In this document: piece by piece, positions 1-7,237 of the stretch
Layout: each line of letters begins with the position of its first letter
How positions within the stretch are numbered: position 1 is the first letter of the stretch
NCBI GenBank assembly: GCA_946612185.1
Contig: CAMOEP010000015.1
Location: 1-16,322 of the forward strand
Reading direction: 5' to 3'
Length of the DNA stretch: 16,322 nt
DNA from: an uncultured Ruminococcus sp.
GTDB lineage: Bacteria > Bacillota > Clostridia > Oscillospirales > Ruminococcaceae
Program-made: the position numbers and the translations under genes
The notes under the pieces: generated by a model
The model's database searches: none
Seen by the model: the letters and a program-made list of their open reading frames with translations, nothing else
Told to the model about the DNA's origin: nothing

Positions 1-411
1 ATCACAGAGGGACAGATAATACTCTCCCGTGAGCTTTACAGAAAGGGCATAAATCCACCTGTTGACGTACTTCCCTCCCTTTCACGACTGAAAGACAAGG
101 GTATCGGCAAGGGCAAGACCAGAGCTGACCACTCAGACACCATGAACCAGCTTTTCTCCGCCTACGCAAGAGGCAAGGACGCAAAGGAACTTATGGTAGT
201 ACTTGGCGAGGCAGCACTTACACCTACTGACCTTCTGTATGCGAAATTTGCGGACGAATTCGAGAAGCGTTATGTATCCCAGGGATTTGATAATAACCGC
301 AGTATCGAGGAAACACTCTCTATCGGCTGGGAACTTCTGAGAATGCTTCCCAGAAGTGAGCTGAGAAGAATAAGAGAGGAGTACCTTGACCTGTACTACG
401 ACAAGAAGTGA
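1..411 (+). CDS. atpB: V-type ATP synthase subunit B, C-terminal part
   Basis: This is the last 136 residues of the non-catalytic nucleotide-binding subunit B of an A/V-type ATP synthase, which alternates with subunit A in the peripheral cytoplasmic head. The reading frame is open from base 1, so the gene begins outside the window; the Met at 142 is internal. Recognisable family blocks are [15 protein letters not shown] near the window start (the conserved 'P-P-x-D-x-L-P-S-L-S-R-L' region), the segment around [14 protein letters not shown], and the C-terminal 'FxxxYxxQG' block ([18 protein letters not shown]). The stop TGA at 409-411 overlaps the ribosome binding site of the subunit D gene, 11 bases downstream, so the two are cotranscribed. 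Subunit identity is secure from known family sequence; the direction of the enzyme (ATP synthesis or Na+/H+ pumping) cannot be read here. Confidence 0.95.
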   Translation: MTEGQIILSRELYRKGINPPVDVLPSLSRLKDKGIGKGKTRADHSDTMNQLFSAYARGKDAKELMVVLGEAALTPTDLLYAKFADEFEKRYVSQGFDNNRSIEETLSIGWELLRMLPRSELRRIREEYLDLYYDKK

Positions 412-422
412 GGTGAAACGCT

Positions 423-1073
423 TTGGCAAGACTGAACGTGAACCCCACAAGAATGGAGCTTAGCAAGCTGAAAAAGAAGCTTGCATCAGCAAGACGTGGA
501 CACAAACTCCTGAAGGATAAGCGTGACGAACTTATGCGGCAGTTCATGATAATGATAAAGGAGAACCGCCAGCTAAGGAGCGAGGTGGAAGCGGCAATTG
601 CGGAAGCTGACAAGCATATGGCAGTAGCAGGCTGTGTGATGCAGAGGGCAGTCATCGACACCGCCCTTATGATACCCCGGCAGGAGGTTGAACTGGCAGT
701 AGGGGAGAAGAACGTGATGAGCGTTAATATCCCGGTATTTGACCCGAAGTACCGTACCGACGACACCAGCGACATATATTCCTACGGAACAGCCTTTACG
801 TCCTGCGACTTAGACGGTGCAGTAAGCGCACTGAGCGAAGTATTCCCGAAGATGATAAGGCTTGCGGAGGTAGAAAAAGCCTGTCAGCTTATGGCGGACG
901 AGATAGAAAAGACCCGGCGGCGAGTAAATGCGCTGGAGCATATCATGATACCGGACTACGAGGAGACTATCAAGTTCATTACCATGAAGCTGGCAGAAAA
1001 CGAGCGAAGCACCACAACTTCACTTATGAAGGTAAAGGACATGGTGCTGAAACAGAATCACAATTATCACTAA
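423..1073 (+). CDS. atpD: V-type ATP synthase subunit D
   Basis: Complete 216-residue central-stalk subunit D, which links rotation of the membrane ring to the A3B3 head. The N-terminus MARLNVNPTRMELSKLKKKL and the following run of charged helix (residues 1-75) are typical of the family, as is the C-terminal helix rich in RRRVNALEHIMIP and I/L heptads (about 130-205). Together they form the long antiparallel coiled coil of the rotor; the middle part (80-125) is the globular tip. Length matches the family norm of about 200-215. The start is TTG at 423, chosen because the MARLNVNPTR start is conserved and AGGTGA lies at 411-416, six bases upstream. It sits directly after subunit B and is followed by a hairpin, so it appears to be the last gene of the ATPase operon. 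Confidence 0.95.
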   Translation: MARLNVNPTRMELSKLKKKLASARRGHKLLKDKRDELMRQFMIMIKENRQLRSEVEAAIAEADKHMAVAGCVMQRAVIDTALMIPRQEVELAVGEKNVMSVNIPVFDPKYRTDDTSDIYSYGTAFTSCDLDGAVSALSEVFPKMIRLAEVEKACQLMADEIEKTRRRVNALEHIMIPDYEETIKFITMKLAENERSTTTSLMKVKDMVLKQNHNYH

Positions 1074-1112
1074 GAACCTGTCCACATAGGTTGAATGTAC
1101 GGATAAAAAAGT

Positions 1113-1148
1113 CCCCCTGGTATGCGTTTGGAGTCGCATATCAGGGGG
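1113..1148. terminator. Terminator hairpin between convergent units
   Basis: A 14-bp stem (1113-1126 with 1135-1148, one G-T pair) encloses an 8-base loop. It is flanked on the left by GATAAAAAAG, which is a T-run for leftward transcription, so it looks like a good intrinsic terminator for the leftward gene ending at 1190. Rightward it is followed only by TATTATAA, a weaker tail, but it is the only candidate end for the ATP synthase operon. Probably bidirectional. Confidence 0.8.
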
Positions 1149-1189
1149 TATTATAATAAGGAGAGAAAACTTGTTAAATGGCGTTATAC

Positions 1190-2053
1190 TCACTCAGCTT
1201 CTCTGATAGTCAATGCCGTATCATCGCCGCATTGAACAGTATAAACGTGAATTTCTCCGGTGGTTTCGTCATTAAGACGCAGGATAGTGTTGCCCTTTTT
1301 GAGTATCCTTGTGTGGATCTGGACATATTGACCGTTGTTGAGTACTTCAACATCAGCGATAGACGGGTCGTCGGCAGTTATTGAGTAGCTGTGTGACGGG
1401 TCGTGGTCGTATGTACTTGTGGATTCCATGTAGCACATATCTTTCATTGTGATGAAGAAGAATACTGCCAGGATAGCCACATTCGCAATGCAGCCGGCGA
1501 TGCGTATCCAGGTTTTGTCGAATATGAAAAGCACCAGCACGAACATCTGCACGATGCAGAAGATAACTGTCAGCAGGTGGTGGGGCATATCGTAGTAAAC
1601 GTCGTGGAAATAGCTTGAACCAGTTGAACCCAGTATCAGCAGCATAGGCGAAAGTATCAGCAGGCTGTACCACTTCCTCTTTGTCACAAACCAGCCCACG
1701 AACGCCATGGGAATGGTAAGAAGTGTCCACATAAACCAAGAGGGATAGTATCTGAATATTCCCCAGCCCAGCCAACTGAACGGCACTTGTACAAGGTACA
1801 CGATAGGCTGACTGATAAGGAAGAATACGAATGTTTTGCAGGTGGCTTCAAAGGGCTTTTTGCAGTTGGTAATAATTATTATTGCGAAAAGAATCCACCA
1901 TTCAAATGATGCGGCAATGTCTCTGAAAGAGGTATTCTCTGTAAATGGCAGCATTGCCATGATTCCGGTATAAACGCCGCTGACAACGGCGAAGATGATG
2001 ACTTTCAGCCAGGTCATTTCAAGCCCGCCGAAAAGTTTCCTGATATGTTTCAT
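1190..2053 (-). CDS. Polytopic membrane protein with C-terminal Ig-like domain
   Basis: Not a family I can name. The 287-residue product has about seven hydrophobic segments (roughly residues 14-36, 46-63, 72-90, 105-122, 128-144, 158-178, 183-202) followed by a soluble tail of about 80 residues. The tail (about 222-275) has the rhythm of a bacterial Ig-like (BIG2-type) domain: YSITADDPSIADVEVLNNG, then GNTILRLNDETTGEIHVYTV. With an even split of helices the tail's side of the membrane is uncertain, but an Ig-like fold suggests the outside. The start is ATG at 2053 with AAAGGGTGA just upstream. I see no consensus promoter in the 66 bases between it and the ABC permease gene, so it is probably the fourth gene of the GntR/ABC unit, perhaps with a role linked to that transporter. 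It ends before the hairpin at 1113-1148. Confidence 0.75.
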   Translation of the reverse strand: MKHIRKLFGGLEMTWLKVIIFAVVSGVYTGIMAMLPFTENTSFRDIAASFEWWILFAIIIITNCKKPFEATCKTFVFFLISQPIVYLVQVPFSWLGWGIFRYYPSWFMWTLLTIPMAFVGWFVTKRKWYSLLILSPMLLILGSTGSSYFHDVYYDMPHHLLTVIFCIVQMFVLVLFIFDKTWIRIAGCIANVAILAVFFFITMKDMCYMESTSTYDHDPSHSYSITADDPSIADVEVLNNGQYVQIHTRILKKGNTILRLNDETTGEIHVYTVQCGDDTALTIREAE

Positions 2054-2081
2054 ATAAATTCACCCTTTAATTAATTCGCAG

Positions 2082-2107
2082 AACCTGCCCCCTAATCGGG
2101 ACAGGTT
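2082..2107. other. Hairpin in the gap between permease and membrane protein genes
   Basis: AACCTG at 2082-2087 pairs with CAGGTT at 2102-2107, extended by CCC/GGG after one mismatch, with a short AT-rich loop. For the leftward transcript no T-run follows, so it is not a standard intrinsic terminator. It may reduce read-through from the ABC genes into the downstream membrane protein gene or stabilise the 3' end of the upstream message. Confidence 0.4.
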
Positions 2108-2119
2108 ATTTGTATTTTA

Positions 2120-4363
2120 TCAGTACATCTGTCCTGTTATATTATCAAGAAGCTGTTTGTTATTGCCCTCGTCCATGATGAAAAATCTTTGTCCGTCGAT
2201 ATAGATGACCGCCAGAGGCATATCATCGAATACCATAGTTCTGCTGTTTTTGAGGAGTTCACAGAAAGCAGGATCAGAAGTATAAGCATTCATATTTATG
2301 GAATTGTTTGGAGTGGAGTAGTAGTCATTGCCAATAAAAGTAATAGTCTCAGACTTGGACATACGCTTTGTGTGATCTTCATAGTTTTCAGCATCGGTGA
2401 ATTGATGATGTTCATAATAATTCTCATCAACGAAGCAGTAGTTTAAGTCAGTCATGTAGTTTACGGGGTAGTAATATCCGAATGTGCGGTTGTAGTTGCG
2501 GTTAGCGGAATAATCCTGGATATACTCGTCAGTGATTTCAGGGATAGTGATACCGGCGTTTTCCAGAGCATTGATAGTGTTTGTGAAGCTGTCGAGAACG
2601 AATGACTCAAAGATGAAGCAAGCAGTATCGCTGTTTTCCAGAGACTCTACGGTCATATTGGAAAGATCCTGATAGTAAGCATCAGAAATAGCCTTGATAG
2701 CCTCCTGGGATACCTTTATAGTTTCGACGTTTATACCGCACTTATCGCTGATAGCGACTGTAGCGTGGTCGAAATGCTTTTTCAGGTAATCTAATTCACT
2801 CTCACCAAGCAGCCATGTTGTATTGTAAGATGAGTCATCATTGCTGTAGTAAGCTGTAGTCTCCATTTGCCTGCTCTTGATCTGTGCGTACTCGTCGGAC
2901 AGGAGAACAGCCTCTACCAGGTCAGTAGACATAGCGGAGTTCATATTGTATGATCTCTCAACAGTTGAGCCGGAAAGGAGGTGGTAAATAACAGTGACAG
3001 TTACCTCATCGTTTAAGGAATTCGGGTCAGTAGCGGGTATCTGTTTGATAGTATCGGGGTTTTCGTGTAAGCTGATAACTTCCTTTTGCAGAGCAGTAAT
3101 GCTTTCGATAACTTCCTTGCTCTTAAAAGCGCAGTCATATGATGAAACAGAAGACATACCGCCTATATAAAGCTCAGCCATTTCCACATTTCCTGCTGAG
3201 GGAACATACTTGTAAGCGCCGAATCCCTTAGAAGCCTTGCAAAGGAAGCAGATGCCGAATGCTACAGCTAAAGAAGCTGCAAAGCTTATGCCGGCAGTCC
3301 AGAACTTTTTGAATCCTCTGCGTCTGATGACTTCCATAATGAACCAGCCAATAGCGCAGATGAGTATTGCACCGGCAATGCTTTCTTCAAACATGAAGAA
3401 CAGTGAGATAACGCATAAAACAGCGCTGAACATGAAAACGTAGTAGAACCAGGGGTAAACGTAGGGCTTGGAAACGTCCTCAGCCTTTCTGAATTTGTAG
3501 AGGAAGAAAGCAGCAGCCAGGTAAAGTCCGATAACGATAAAGGTAATTACCATCCACTTGATGTACATAGCGGAAATGTACTGGCTTTCGCTGCCGATAT
3601 TACTGAAATAGCCGCCGTCAAAGTAAGTGCCGGCAAATACCGCAGCACCGATAGGGCTTGTGCAGAGGAAGAAGTTTTTACTGAGGATAGCGTCCTCGCT
3701 CATGCCGAAGGGTTCAGCCAGGCTTACTGCGATGCCCAGGCAGGCGATAACGCCGGGGATAATAGCGTTTAATGTAAATACGCTGAATACGGCTTCAAAT
3801 AAGCTTCCGCAGAATGTAACAGCCATAACGCTGAGGGTGTACAGAAGGATCATACCTACCAGAACGATGCAGCCTGCCTTTATTGCTGCGGGAACAAAAT
3901 CGAAGATATTGGTTTCATCTGTGCCGATGACCATATATCCGATACCCACGATAATAAGTCCAAGGACTACTGAGCAGAGCATAGGTATCATGTATACGCT
4001 CAGACCGGAAAGGTAGTCAGCGAAGAAACGCTGCTGAGTGGTAAGAGGGAGAGAGTGGTTCATATCCACAAGGCTCTTATTGTAAAGATAGCGGAAAGTG
4101 GACAGGGCGATAATAATGCCCATTAATACGCTGATAACGATAGCGCATACAGATATTACTGCAAATAATGCAAGGGTATTGTCCTCATACTTTATCTTGT
4201 TAACGTCCATGTATGTGATTATCATTGCGATAGCACAAAGCAGGGGCAGACCTAAAATGCACAGAACACTGTGAGTTATAGTAAGTTTAGAGTTATCGGC
4301 TACTTTTGACTTGAAACGTCTGCCGAAAAAACTATCAATCGTTGTTGATGTCGCTGCTGTCAT
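2120..4363 (-). CDS. ABC-2 type transporter permease with large extracytoplasmic domain
   Basis: Membrane subunit (747 residues) of an ABC transporter encoded with its ATPase and a GntR regulator. The start is ATG at 4363, residue 91 of the longest open frame: GGAGGT lies seven bases upstream, and the part before it reads as out-of-frame ATPase sequence. The N-terminal half carries about nine hydrophobic segments (near residues 30-51, 63-92, 120-145, 163-190, 196-215, 268-290, 303-325, 328-345, 355-376). The motif MNHSLPLTTQQRFFADYLSG (101-120) is the cytoplasmic 'LPLT' signature common in ABC-2 permeases. From about 378 to the end, some 370 residues are hydrophilic and Tyr/Asn/Ser-rich, with no further clear helix; they should lie outside. 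The gene overlaps the ATPase gene by 29 bases, so translation is probably coupled. The substrate is unknown; YtrA-linked exporters of this layout often respond to cell-envelope stress or peptide antibiotics. Confidence 0.85.
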   Translation of the reverse strand: MTAATSTTIDSFFGRRFKSKVADNSKLTITHSVLCILGLPLLCAIAMIITYMDVNKIKYEDNTLALFAVISVCAIVISVLMGIIIALSTFRYLYNKSLVDMNHSLPLTTQQRFFADYLSGLSVYMIPMLCSVVLGLIIVGIGYMVIGTDETNIFDFVPAAIKAGCIVLVGMILLYTLSVMAVTFCGSLFEAVFSVFTLNAIIPGVIACLGIAVSLAEPFGMSEDAILSKNFFLCTSPIGAAVFAGTYFDGGYFSNIGSESQYISAMYIKWMVITFIVIGLYLAAAFFLYKFRKAEDVSKPYVYPWFYYVFMFSAVLCVISLFFMFEESIAGAILICAIGWFIMEVIRRRGFKKFWTAGISFAASLAVAFGICFLCKASKGFGAYKYVPSAGNVEMAELYIGGMSSVSSYDCAFKSKEVIESITALQKEVISLHENPDTIKQIPATDPNSLNDEVTVTVIYHLLSGSTVERSYNMNSAMSTDLVEAVLLSDEYAQIKSRQMETTAYYSNDDSSYNTTWLLGESELDYLKKHFDHATVAISDKCGINVETIKVSQEAIKAISDAYYQDLSNMTVESLENSDTACFIFESFVLDSFTNTINALENAGITIPEITDEYIQDYSANRNYNRTFGYYYPVNYMTDLNYCFVDENYYEHHQFTDAENYEDHTKRMSKSETITFIGNDYYSTPNNSINMNAYTSDPAFCELLKNSRTMVFDDMPLAVIYIDGQRFFIMDEGNNKQLLDNITGQMY

Positions 4364-5258
4364 AGCCAAGCACCTCCAGTTCGTAGATAAATATTTCTTC
4401 AAGAGTAAGCGGGATAACTTCCAGGAGCATCGGGCGTTTCGGAGCGAAAACAGCCTTGATAACGTCCTCATCACCCTTAGCGATGATGTAGTAGATACTC
4501 TGATTGCGCTCGAAGTGGAGAACTTCAAGGTCAGGGAAGTCAGCCTGTGTATATTCGGGAGTATTGCCGCTGTCGTCCTTGGGGAATACGACCTGTATCT
4601 TGTGGATACTGCCCTTAACGCTGTCGATATCACGGGCGAAGATCACCTTGCCGTCGTGGATAAGTGCGGCGGTGTCGCAGACCTCGTTTATCTCCTTTAA
4701 GTTATGGGAGGAGATGATAGTGGTCATCTGTCTGTCGATCATAGCGTCAACCAGCATTTTCTTGACGATGATGCGCATAGTTGGGTCAAGACCGTCGAAA
4801 GCCTCGTCCAGGAGCAGGTAATCCGGCTGGCAGGCAAGACCGATAATAACGATAGCCTGACGCTTCATGCCCTTTGAGAAGGTGGAGAGCTTCTTATCAA
4901 GTGGCAGCTTCACCTTGCTGCGGAGGTTCTCGAATACCTCCTCGGAGAAGTTGGGGTAGAAAAGCTTGTAGTAGTCCTTGAGTTTTTTGAGGGTATATCC
5001 GGTAAACTGGATAGTCTCATCGTTGATGAAGAAAACCCTCTGCTTGATGCTTACATCGTCGTAGGCTTCCTTACCGTCGATAAGCACCTGACCGCCGTCA
5101 GCACGGTAGATACCTGAAAGCAGGCGGAGTATAGTAGATTTACCAGCGCCGTTAGAACCGAGAAGTCCGAACGAAGCGCCTTTTTCGATAGTAAGGTCGA
5201 TACCGTCCAGGGCGGTATAATCATCGAATTTCTTGACAGTATTTTTTAATTCGATCAT
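4335..5258 (-). CDS. ABC transporter ATP-binding protein (YtrB-like)
   Basis: Cytoplasmic ATPase (307 residues) that powers the adjacent permease. All nucleotide-binding motifs are present: Walker A GSNGAGKS (34-41), the signature region LSTFSKGMKRQ (124-134, a variant of LSGGQ with SKGM typical of YtrB-like and BcrA-like exporters), Walker B YLLLDEAFDGLDP (147-159), and the H-loop His185 in IISSH. The last 90 residues (about 215-307) form an accessory domain as seen in exporter ATPases of this group. The ATG at 5258 overlaps the TGA of the GntR gene (ATGA, 4 bases), which indicates coupling, and the 3' end overlaps the permease start. One ATPase with one large permease suggests that either the permease dimerises or a partner lies elsewhere. 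Confidence 0.93.
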   Translation of the reverse strand: MIELKNTVKKFDDYTALDGIDLTIEKGASFGLLGSNGAGKSTILRLLSGIYRADGGQVLIDGKEAYDDVSIKQRVFFINDETIQFTGYTLKKLKDYYKLFYPNFSEEVFENLRSKVKLPLDKKLSTFSKGMKRQAIVIIGLACQPDYLLLDEAFDGLDPTMRIIVKKMLVDAMIDRQMTTIISSHNLKEINEVCDTAALIHDGKVIFARDIDSVKGSIHKIQVVFPKDDSGNTPEYTQADFPDLEVLHFERNQSIYYIIAKGDEDVIKAVFAPKRPMLLEVIPLTLEEIFIYELEVLGYDSSDINND

Positions 5259-5623
5259 TTTCCATTCTCCTTTCCATGAAGTGTGTCAATACGATTTTTC
5301 ATATCGTCGGGACTGATGCCACGCTTGAAGCCGTCACAAACGGCGTTATCAAAGTCAGCCCAGGCAGCGCTTACGAAAGCGGCGTTATCGGTTTTAGCAA
5401 TGAAACTGCCTCTGCCGGGCACGGAGTAGATTATACCATTCCGTTCAAGTTCCTGGTAAGCTTTTGCGACGGTGTTCGGGTTAACGCCGGCATCTTTGGC
5501 GAAACTGCGCACGCTTGGAAGCTGGTCGTTCTCATTCAGCGTACCGCTTATTACCATGTCAACTATGGAACTATATATCTGCTCATAAATGGGAATTCTG
5601 CTTGTAAGGTCGATAGAAAACAT
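5255..5623 (-). CDS. GntR family transcriptional regulator, YtrA subfamily
   Basis: Small one-domain GntR repressor of 122 residues. The winged helix-turn-helix spans about residues 10-77: IPIYEQIYSSIVDMVISGTL, then LPSVRSFAKDAGVNPNTVAKAY (recognition helix) and the wing NGIIYSVPGRGSFIA. A short helical tail follows, and the large effector domain of FadR/HutC types is absent; this length and layout define the YtrA group, which controls adjacent ABC exporter genes. The start is ATG at 5623, preceded by AAAGGAG at five-base spacing; a longer open frame reaches 5731 but would begin upstream of the promoter. It is the first gene of its operon. The dyad just downstream of its promoter suggests autorepression, with release under envelope or drug stress as in known family members. 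Confidence 0.92.
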   Translation of the reverse strand: MFSIDLTSRIPIYEQIYSSIVDMVISGTLNENDQLPSVRSFAKDAGVNPNTVAKAYQELERNGIIYSVPGRGSFIAKTDNAAFVSAAWADFDNAVCDGFKRGISPDDMKNRIDTLHGKENGK

Positions 5624-5646
5624 AGGCACTCCTTTCTGTAGTAGGT

Positions 5647-5665
5647 GTACTATATCGTGTAGTAC
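5647..5665 (-). promoter_or_regulatory. Dyad operator, probable binding site of the GntR regulator
   Basis: Perfect dyad GTACTA-N7-TAGTAC, located about 9 to 27 bases downstream of the expected transcription start and 24 bases before the GntR start codon. GntR proteins bind such short dyads, and YtrA-type regulators usually repress their own operon, so this is the likely autoregulatory site. The protein-site link is inferred from position and symmetry. Confidence 0.7.
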
Positions 5666-5680
5666 GGTTATTACAGTTAT

Positions 5681-5709
5681 ATAATACCACACATTTTCAG
5701 GTTTGTCAA
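5681..5709 (-). promoter_or_regulatory. Sigma70-type promoter of the GntR/ABC operon
   Basis: Leftward -35 TTGACA (5709-5704) and -10 TATTAT (5686-5681), separated by exactly 17 bases. Expected start near 5674. The dyad end of repeat copy A lies about 20 bases upstream of the -35 box, across an AT-rich tract. Confidence 0.85.
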
Positions 5710-5728
5710 TAGTTTTTTTGAAATTTTT

Positions 5729-5851
5729 CAAGCTGCGTCAGCTTGACCAAGCTGAGCCAGCTTGACCGCTCCCACGTTGTCGCTTGCTTACGCTCGCTTA
5801 CTTCGTTAGAAACGGTGCTTTTTACGTCGCTCAACCATATTTTGCTTGGTA
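5729..5851 (-). repeat. Intergenic repeat family, copy A (leftward)
   Basis: Read leftward, this copy starts at TACCA (5851) and runs through the core GGTTGAGCGAC (5836-5826), CCGTTTCTA, AGTAAGCGAG and CAACGTGGGAGCGG to the dyad CAAGCTG-GCT-CAGCTTG (5764-5748). Unlike the other copies it has a second dyad, CAAGCTG-ACG-CAGCTTG (5745-5729), two bases further on. It points toward the promoter of the GntR/ABC operon. It forms a long imperfect inverted repeat with copy B, heads facing, across a spacer of about 61 bases. Confidence 0.9.
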
Positions 5852-5912
5852 CAGAGTTCTCCGGTAGAACAAAAAAAGCGGCAGTTTACAGAAATACTTG
5901 AATAGGACTTAG
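5852..5912. other. Spacer between inverted repeat copies A and B
   Basis: This is the centre of the 461-base gap between the GntR gene and the cation transporter gene. It holds a short hairpin (GTTCT-CCGGT-AGAAC) followed by a run of seven A. I see no open frame with a ribosome binding site and no RNA gene here; the rest of the gap is repeats and promoters. Confidence 0.6.
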
Positions 5913-6015
5913 TACCATTGAAAACACGGTTGAGCGACGGCAAAAGTACCGTTTCTAAAAAAGTAAGCGAGTTAACGAGCGTCAACGTGATATGTGGTCA
6001 AGCTGACGCAGCTTG
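5913..6015 (+). repeat. Intergenic repeat family, copy B (rightward)
   Basis: A 103-base unit from TACCATTG through GGTTGAGCGAC (5928-5938), CAAAAGTACCGTTTCTA, AGTAAGCGAG and GAGCGTCAACGTG to the dyad CAAGCTG-ACG-CAGCTTG (5999-6015). It is followed by GCTTGGCTTGAAA, in which TTGAAA serves as the -35 box of the cation transporter gene. With copy C it also shares upstream bases (GAATAG...TAGTACCATTG), so similarity may start near 5900. Confidence 0.92.
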
Positions 6016-6022
6016 GCTTGGC

Positions 6023-6051
6023 TTGAAATTTTAATAGGTATGTGGTATAAT
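6023..6051 (+). promoter_or_regulatory. Sigma70-type promoter of the cation transporter pair
   Basis: -35 TTGAAA (6023-6028) and -10 TATAAT (6046-6051) with a 17-base spacer. The -35 begins seven bases after the dyad of repeat copy B. The leader to the ATG at 6085 is about 27 bases, too short for a metal riboswitch. Confidence 0.85.
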
Positions 6052-6084
6052 AGTAGTGAAATATATTACCGAGGGGAGCATTTT

Positions 6085-7227
6085 ATGGAAAATACTATTG
6101 ACACTAAAAAAGAAATCAGCCGTGATAAGGTCATAGTCCGGACAAGTATCATCGGAATCGGCGCAAATATCCTCCTCGCCGGATTCAAGGCGATCGTGGG
6201 TGTACTGTCACATTCTATCGCTATCGTCCTGGACGCTGTAAACAACCTCAGCGATGCCGGTTCGTCACTTATAACCATTATCGGCACTAAACTTGCCTCC
6301 AAACAGCCTGACAAAAAACACCCCTGGGGTCACGGGCGTATCGAGTACCTCAGCGCTATCCTGATCTCATTGATCGTGCTTTACGCTGGTTTTACCTCGC
6401 TGACTAAGTCCGTCCATAAGATTATCGTCCCTGAAACTCCCGACTACTCAGCCGCAACACTGATAATCGTTTCCGCAGCGGTAGTAGTTAAAATATTCCT
6501 TGGATCTTTTGTCAAGCGCACCGGCGAAAAGGTGAACTCCGATTCCCTTGTAAATTCCGGCAAGGACGCTCTCATGGACTCGCTCATCTCCGCCTCGACC
6601 CTTGCGGCAGCGATAATATTTCTCATCACCGGCAAAAGCCTTGAAGCATGGCTCGGTGCGATAATCTCGGTTATCATCATAAAGTCCGGAATAGATATGC
6701 TGAAAGATTCCATATCACACCTGCTTGGCGAGAGGGTAAGCTTCGAGACAGCACAGTCCGTACAGAAGTGCATCATGAGTTTCCCGGAAGTTATGGGCGT
6801 TTACGACCTTATTTTCCACGACTACGGCCCGGACAGACTTAACTGCTCCGTCCATGTCGAGATACCCGACACCATGACCGCCGTCCAGATAGACGAACTT
6901 GGCAGGGCAGTTACCACAAAGCTTTACAATGAACTTGGGGTAATTATGACCGCCATGAGCGTCTACTCAATGAACACCAGCGACACAAAAGCAACTGCGA
7001 TCCGTGAGGACATAAGCCAGATGCTACTGTCACAGGAGTATATCATACAGCTTCACGGCTTTTACCTGAATGATACAGAGAAGCTGATACAGTTTGATAT
7101 GATCGTAAGCTTTGACGCACCTGACCGCCTTGAAGTATACAATAAAGCAGTGAAAATGGTCGAGGAGAAGTACCCGGAATACCGCATAGTATGTGTACTT
7201 GACAGCGACTTCTGCGTAAGCGAATAG
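6085..7227 (+). CDS. Cation diffusion facilitator family metal transporter
   Basis: Inner-membrane divalent metal efflux protein of 380 residues, driving export by exchange with protons. The start is ATG at 6085 with GAGGGGAG upstream; an earlier in-frame TTG at 6013 lies in the repeat and before the promoter. About six helices occupy residues 18-208. TM2 carries LDAVNNLSD (49-57; Asn53-x3-Asp57), the loop has the family block KQPDKKHPWGHGRIEYLSA (73-91), and TM5 carries Asp161-x3-Asp165. The Zn-type His of TM5 is absent, so Mn or Fe is more likely than Zn; this is inference from motif types. Residues about 212-297 are the cytoplasmic metallochaperone-like domain; a further 80 residues (to DSDFCVSE) form an extension seen in clostridial members. 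The next gene starts 10 bases after its stop. Confidence 0.92.
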   Translation: MENTIDTKKEISRDKVIVRTSIIGIGANILLAGFKAIVGVLSHSIAIVLDAVNNLSDAGSSLITIIGTKLASKQPDKKHPWGHGRIEYLSAILISLIVLYAGFTSLTKSVHKIIVPETPDYSAATLIIVSAAVVVKIFLGSFVKRTGEKVNSDSLVNSGKDALMDSLISASTLAAAIIFLITGKSLEAWLGAIISVIIIKSGIDMLKDSISHLLGERVSFETAQSVQKCIMSFPEVMGVYDLIFHDYGPDRLNCSVHVEIPDTMTAVQIDELGRAVTTKLYNELGVIMTAMSVYSMNTSDTKATAIREDISQMLLSQEYIIQLHGFYLNDTEKLIQFDMIVSFDAPDRLEVYNKAVKMVEEKYPEYRIVCVLDSDFCVSE

Positions 7228-7237
7228 GAGTGCAGCT

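Noticed and set aside
2082..2107. Hairpin as a full intrinsic terminator of the ABC operon
   Set aside because: No T-run follows in the leftward direction and the downstream gene has no evident promoter, so read-through seems needed.
3627..4016. 129-residue rightward open frame opposite the ABC permease
   Set aside because: It is an antisense shadow of membrane-helix codons, with no promoter or ribosome binding site.
4364..4633. N-terminal extension of the ABC permease
   Set aside because: This part is the ATPase gene read in another frame, is Ser/Arg/Thr-rich without structure, and lacks a ribosome binding site at its start.
5852..5880. GTTCT/AGAAC hairpin followed by seven A as a terminator
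   Set aside because: The stem is only five pairs and the homopolymer is A on the strand where it follows the stem; leftward, the T-run precedes the hairpin, so it would not terminate either way.
6013..6084. Earlier in-frame start of the cation transporter
   Set aside because: It lies in the repeat tail and upstream of the -10 box, and the added residues do not resemble the family; ATG at 6085 has a strong ribosome binding site.
6052..6084. Metal riboswitch upstream of the cation transporter
   Set aside because: The leader is only about 27 bases from the expected start to the ATG, too short for a known metal-sensing riboswitch.
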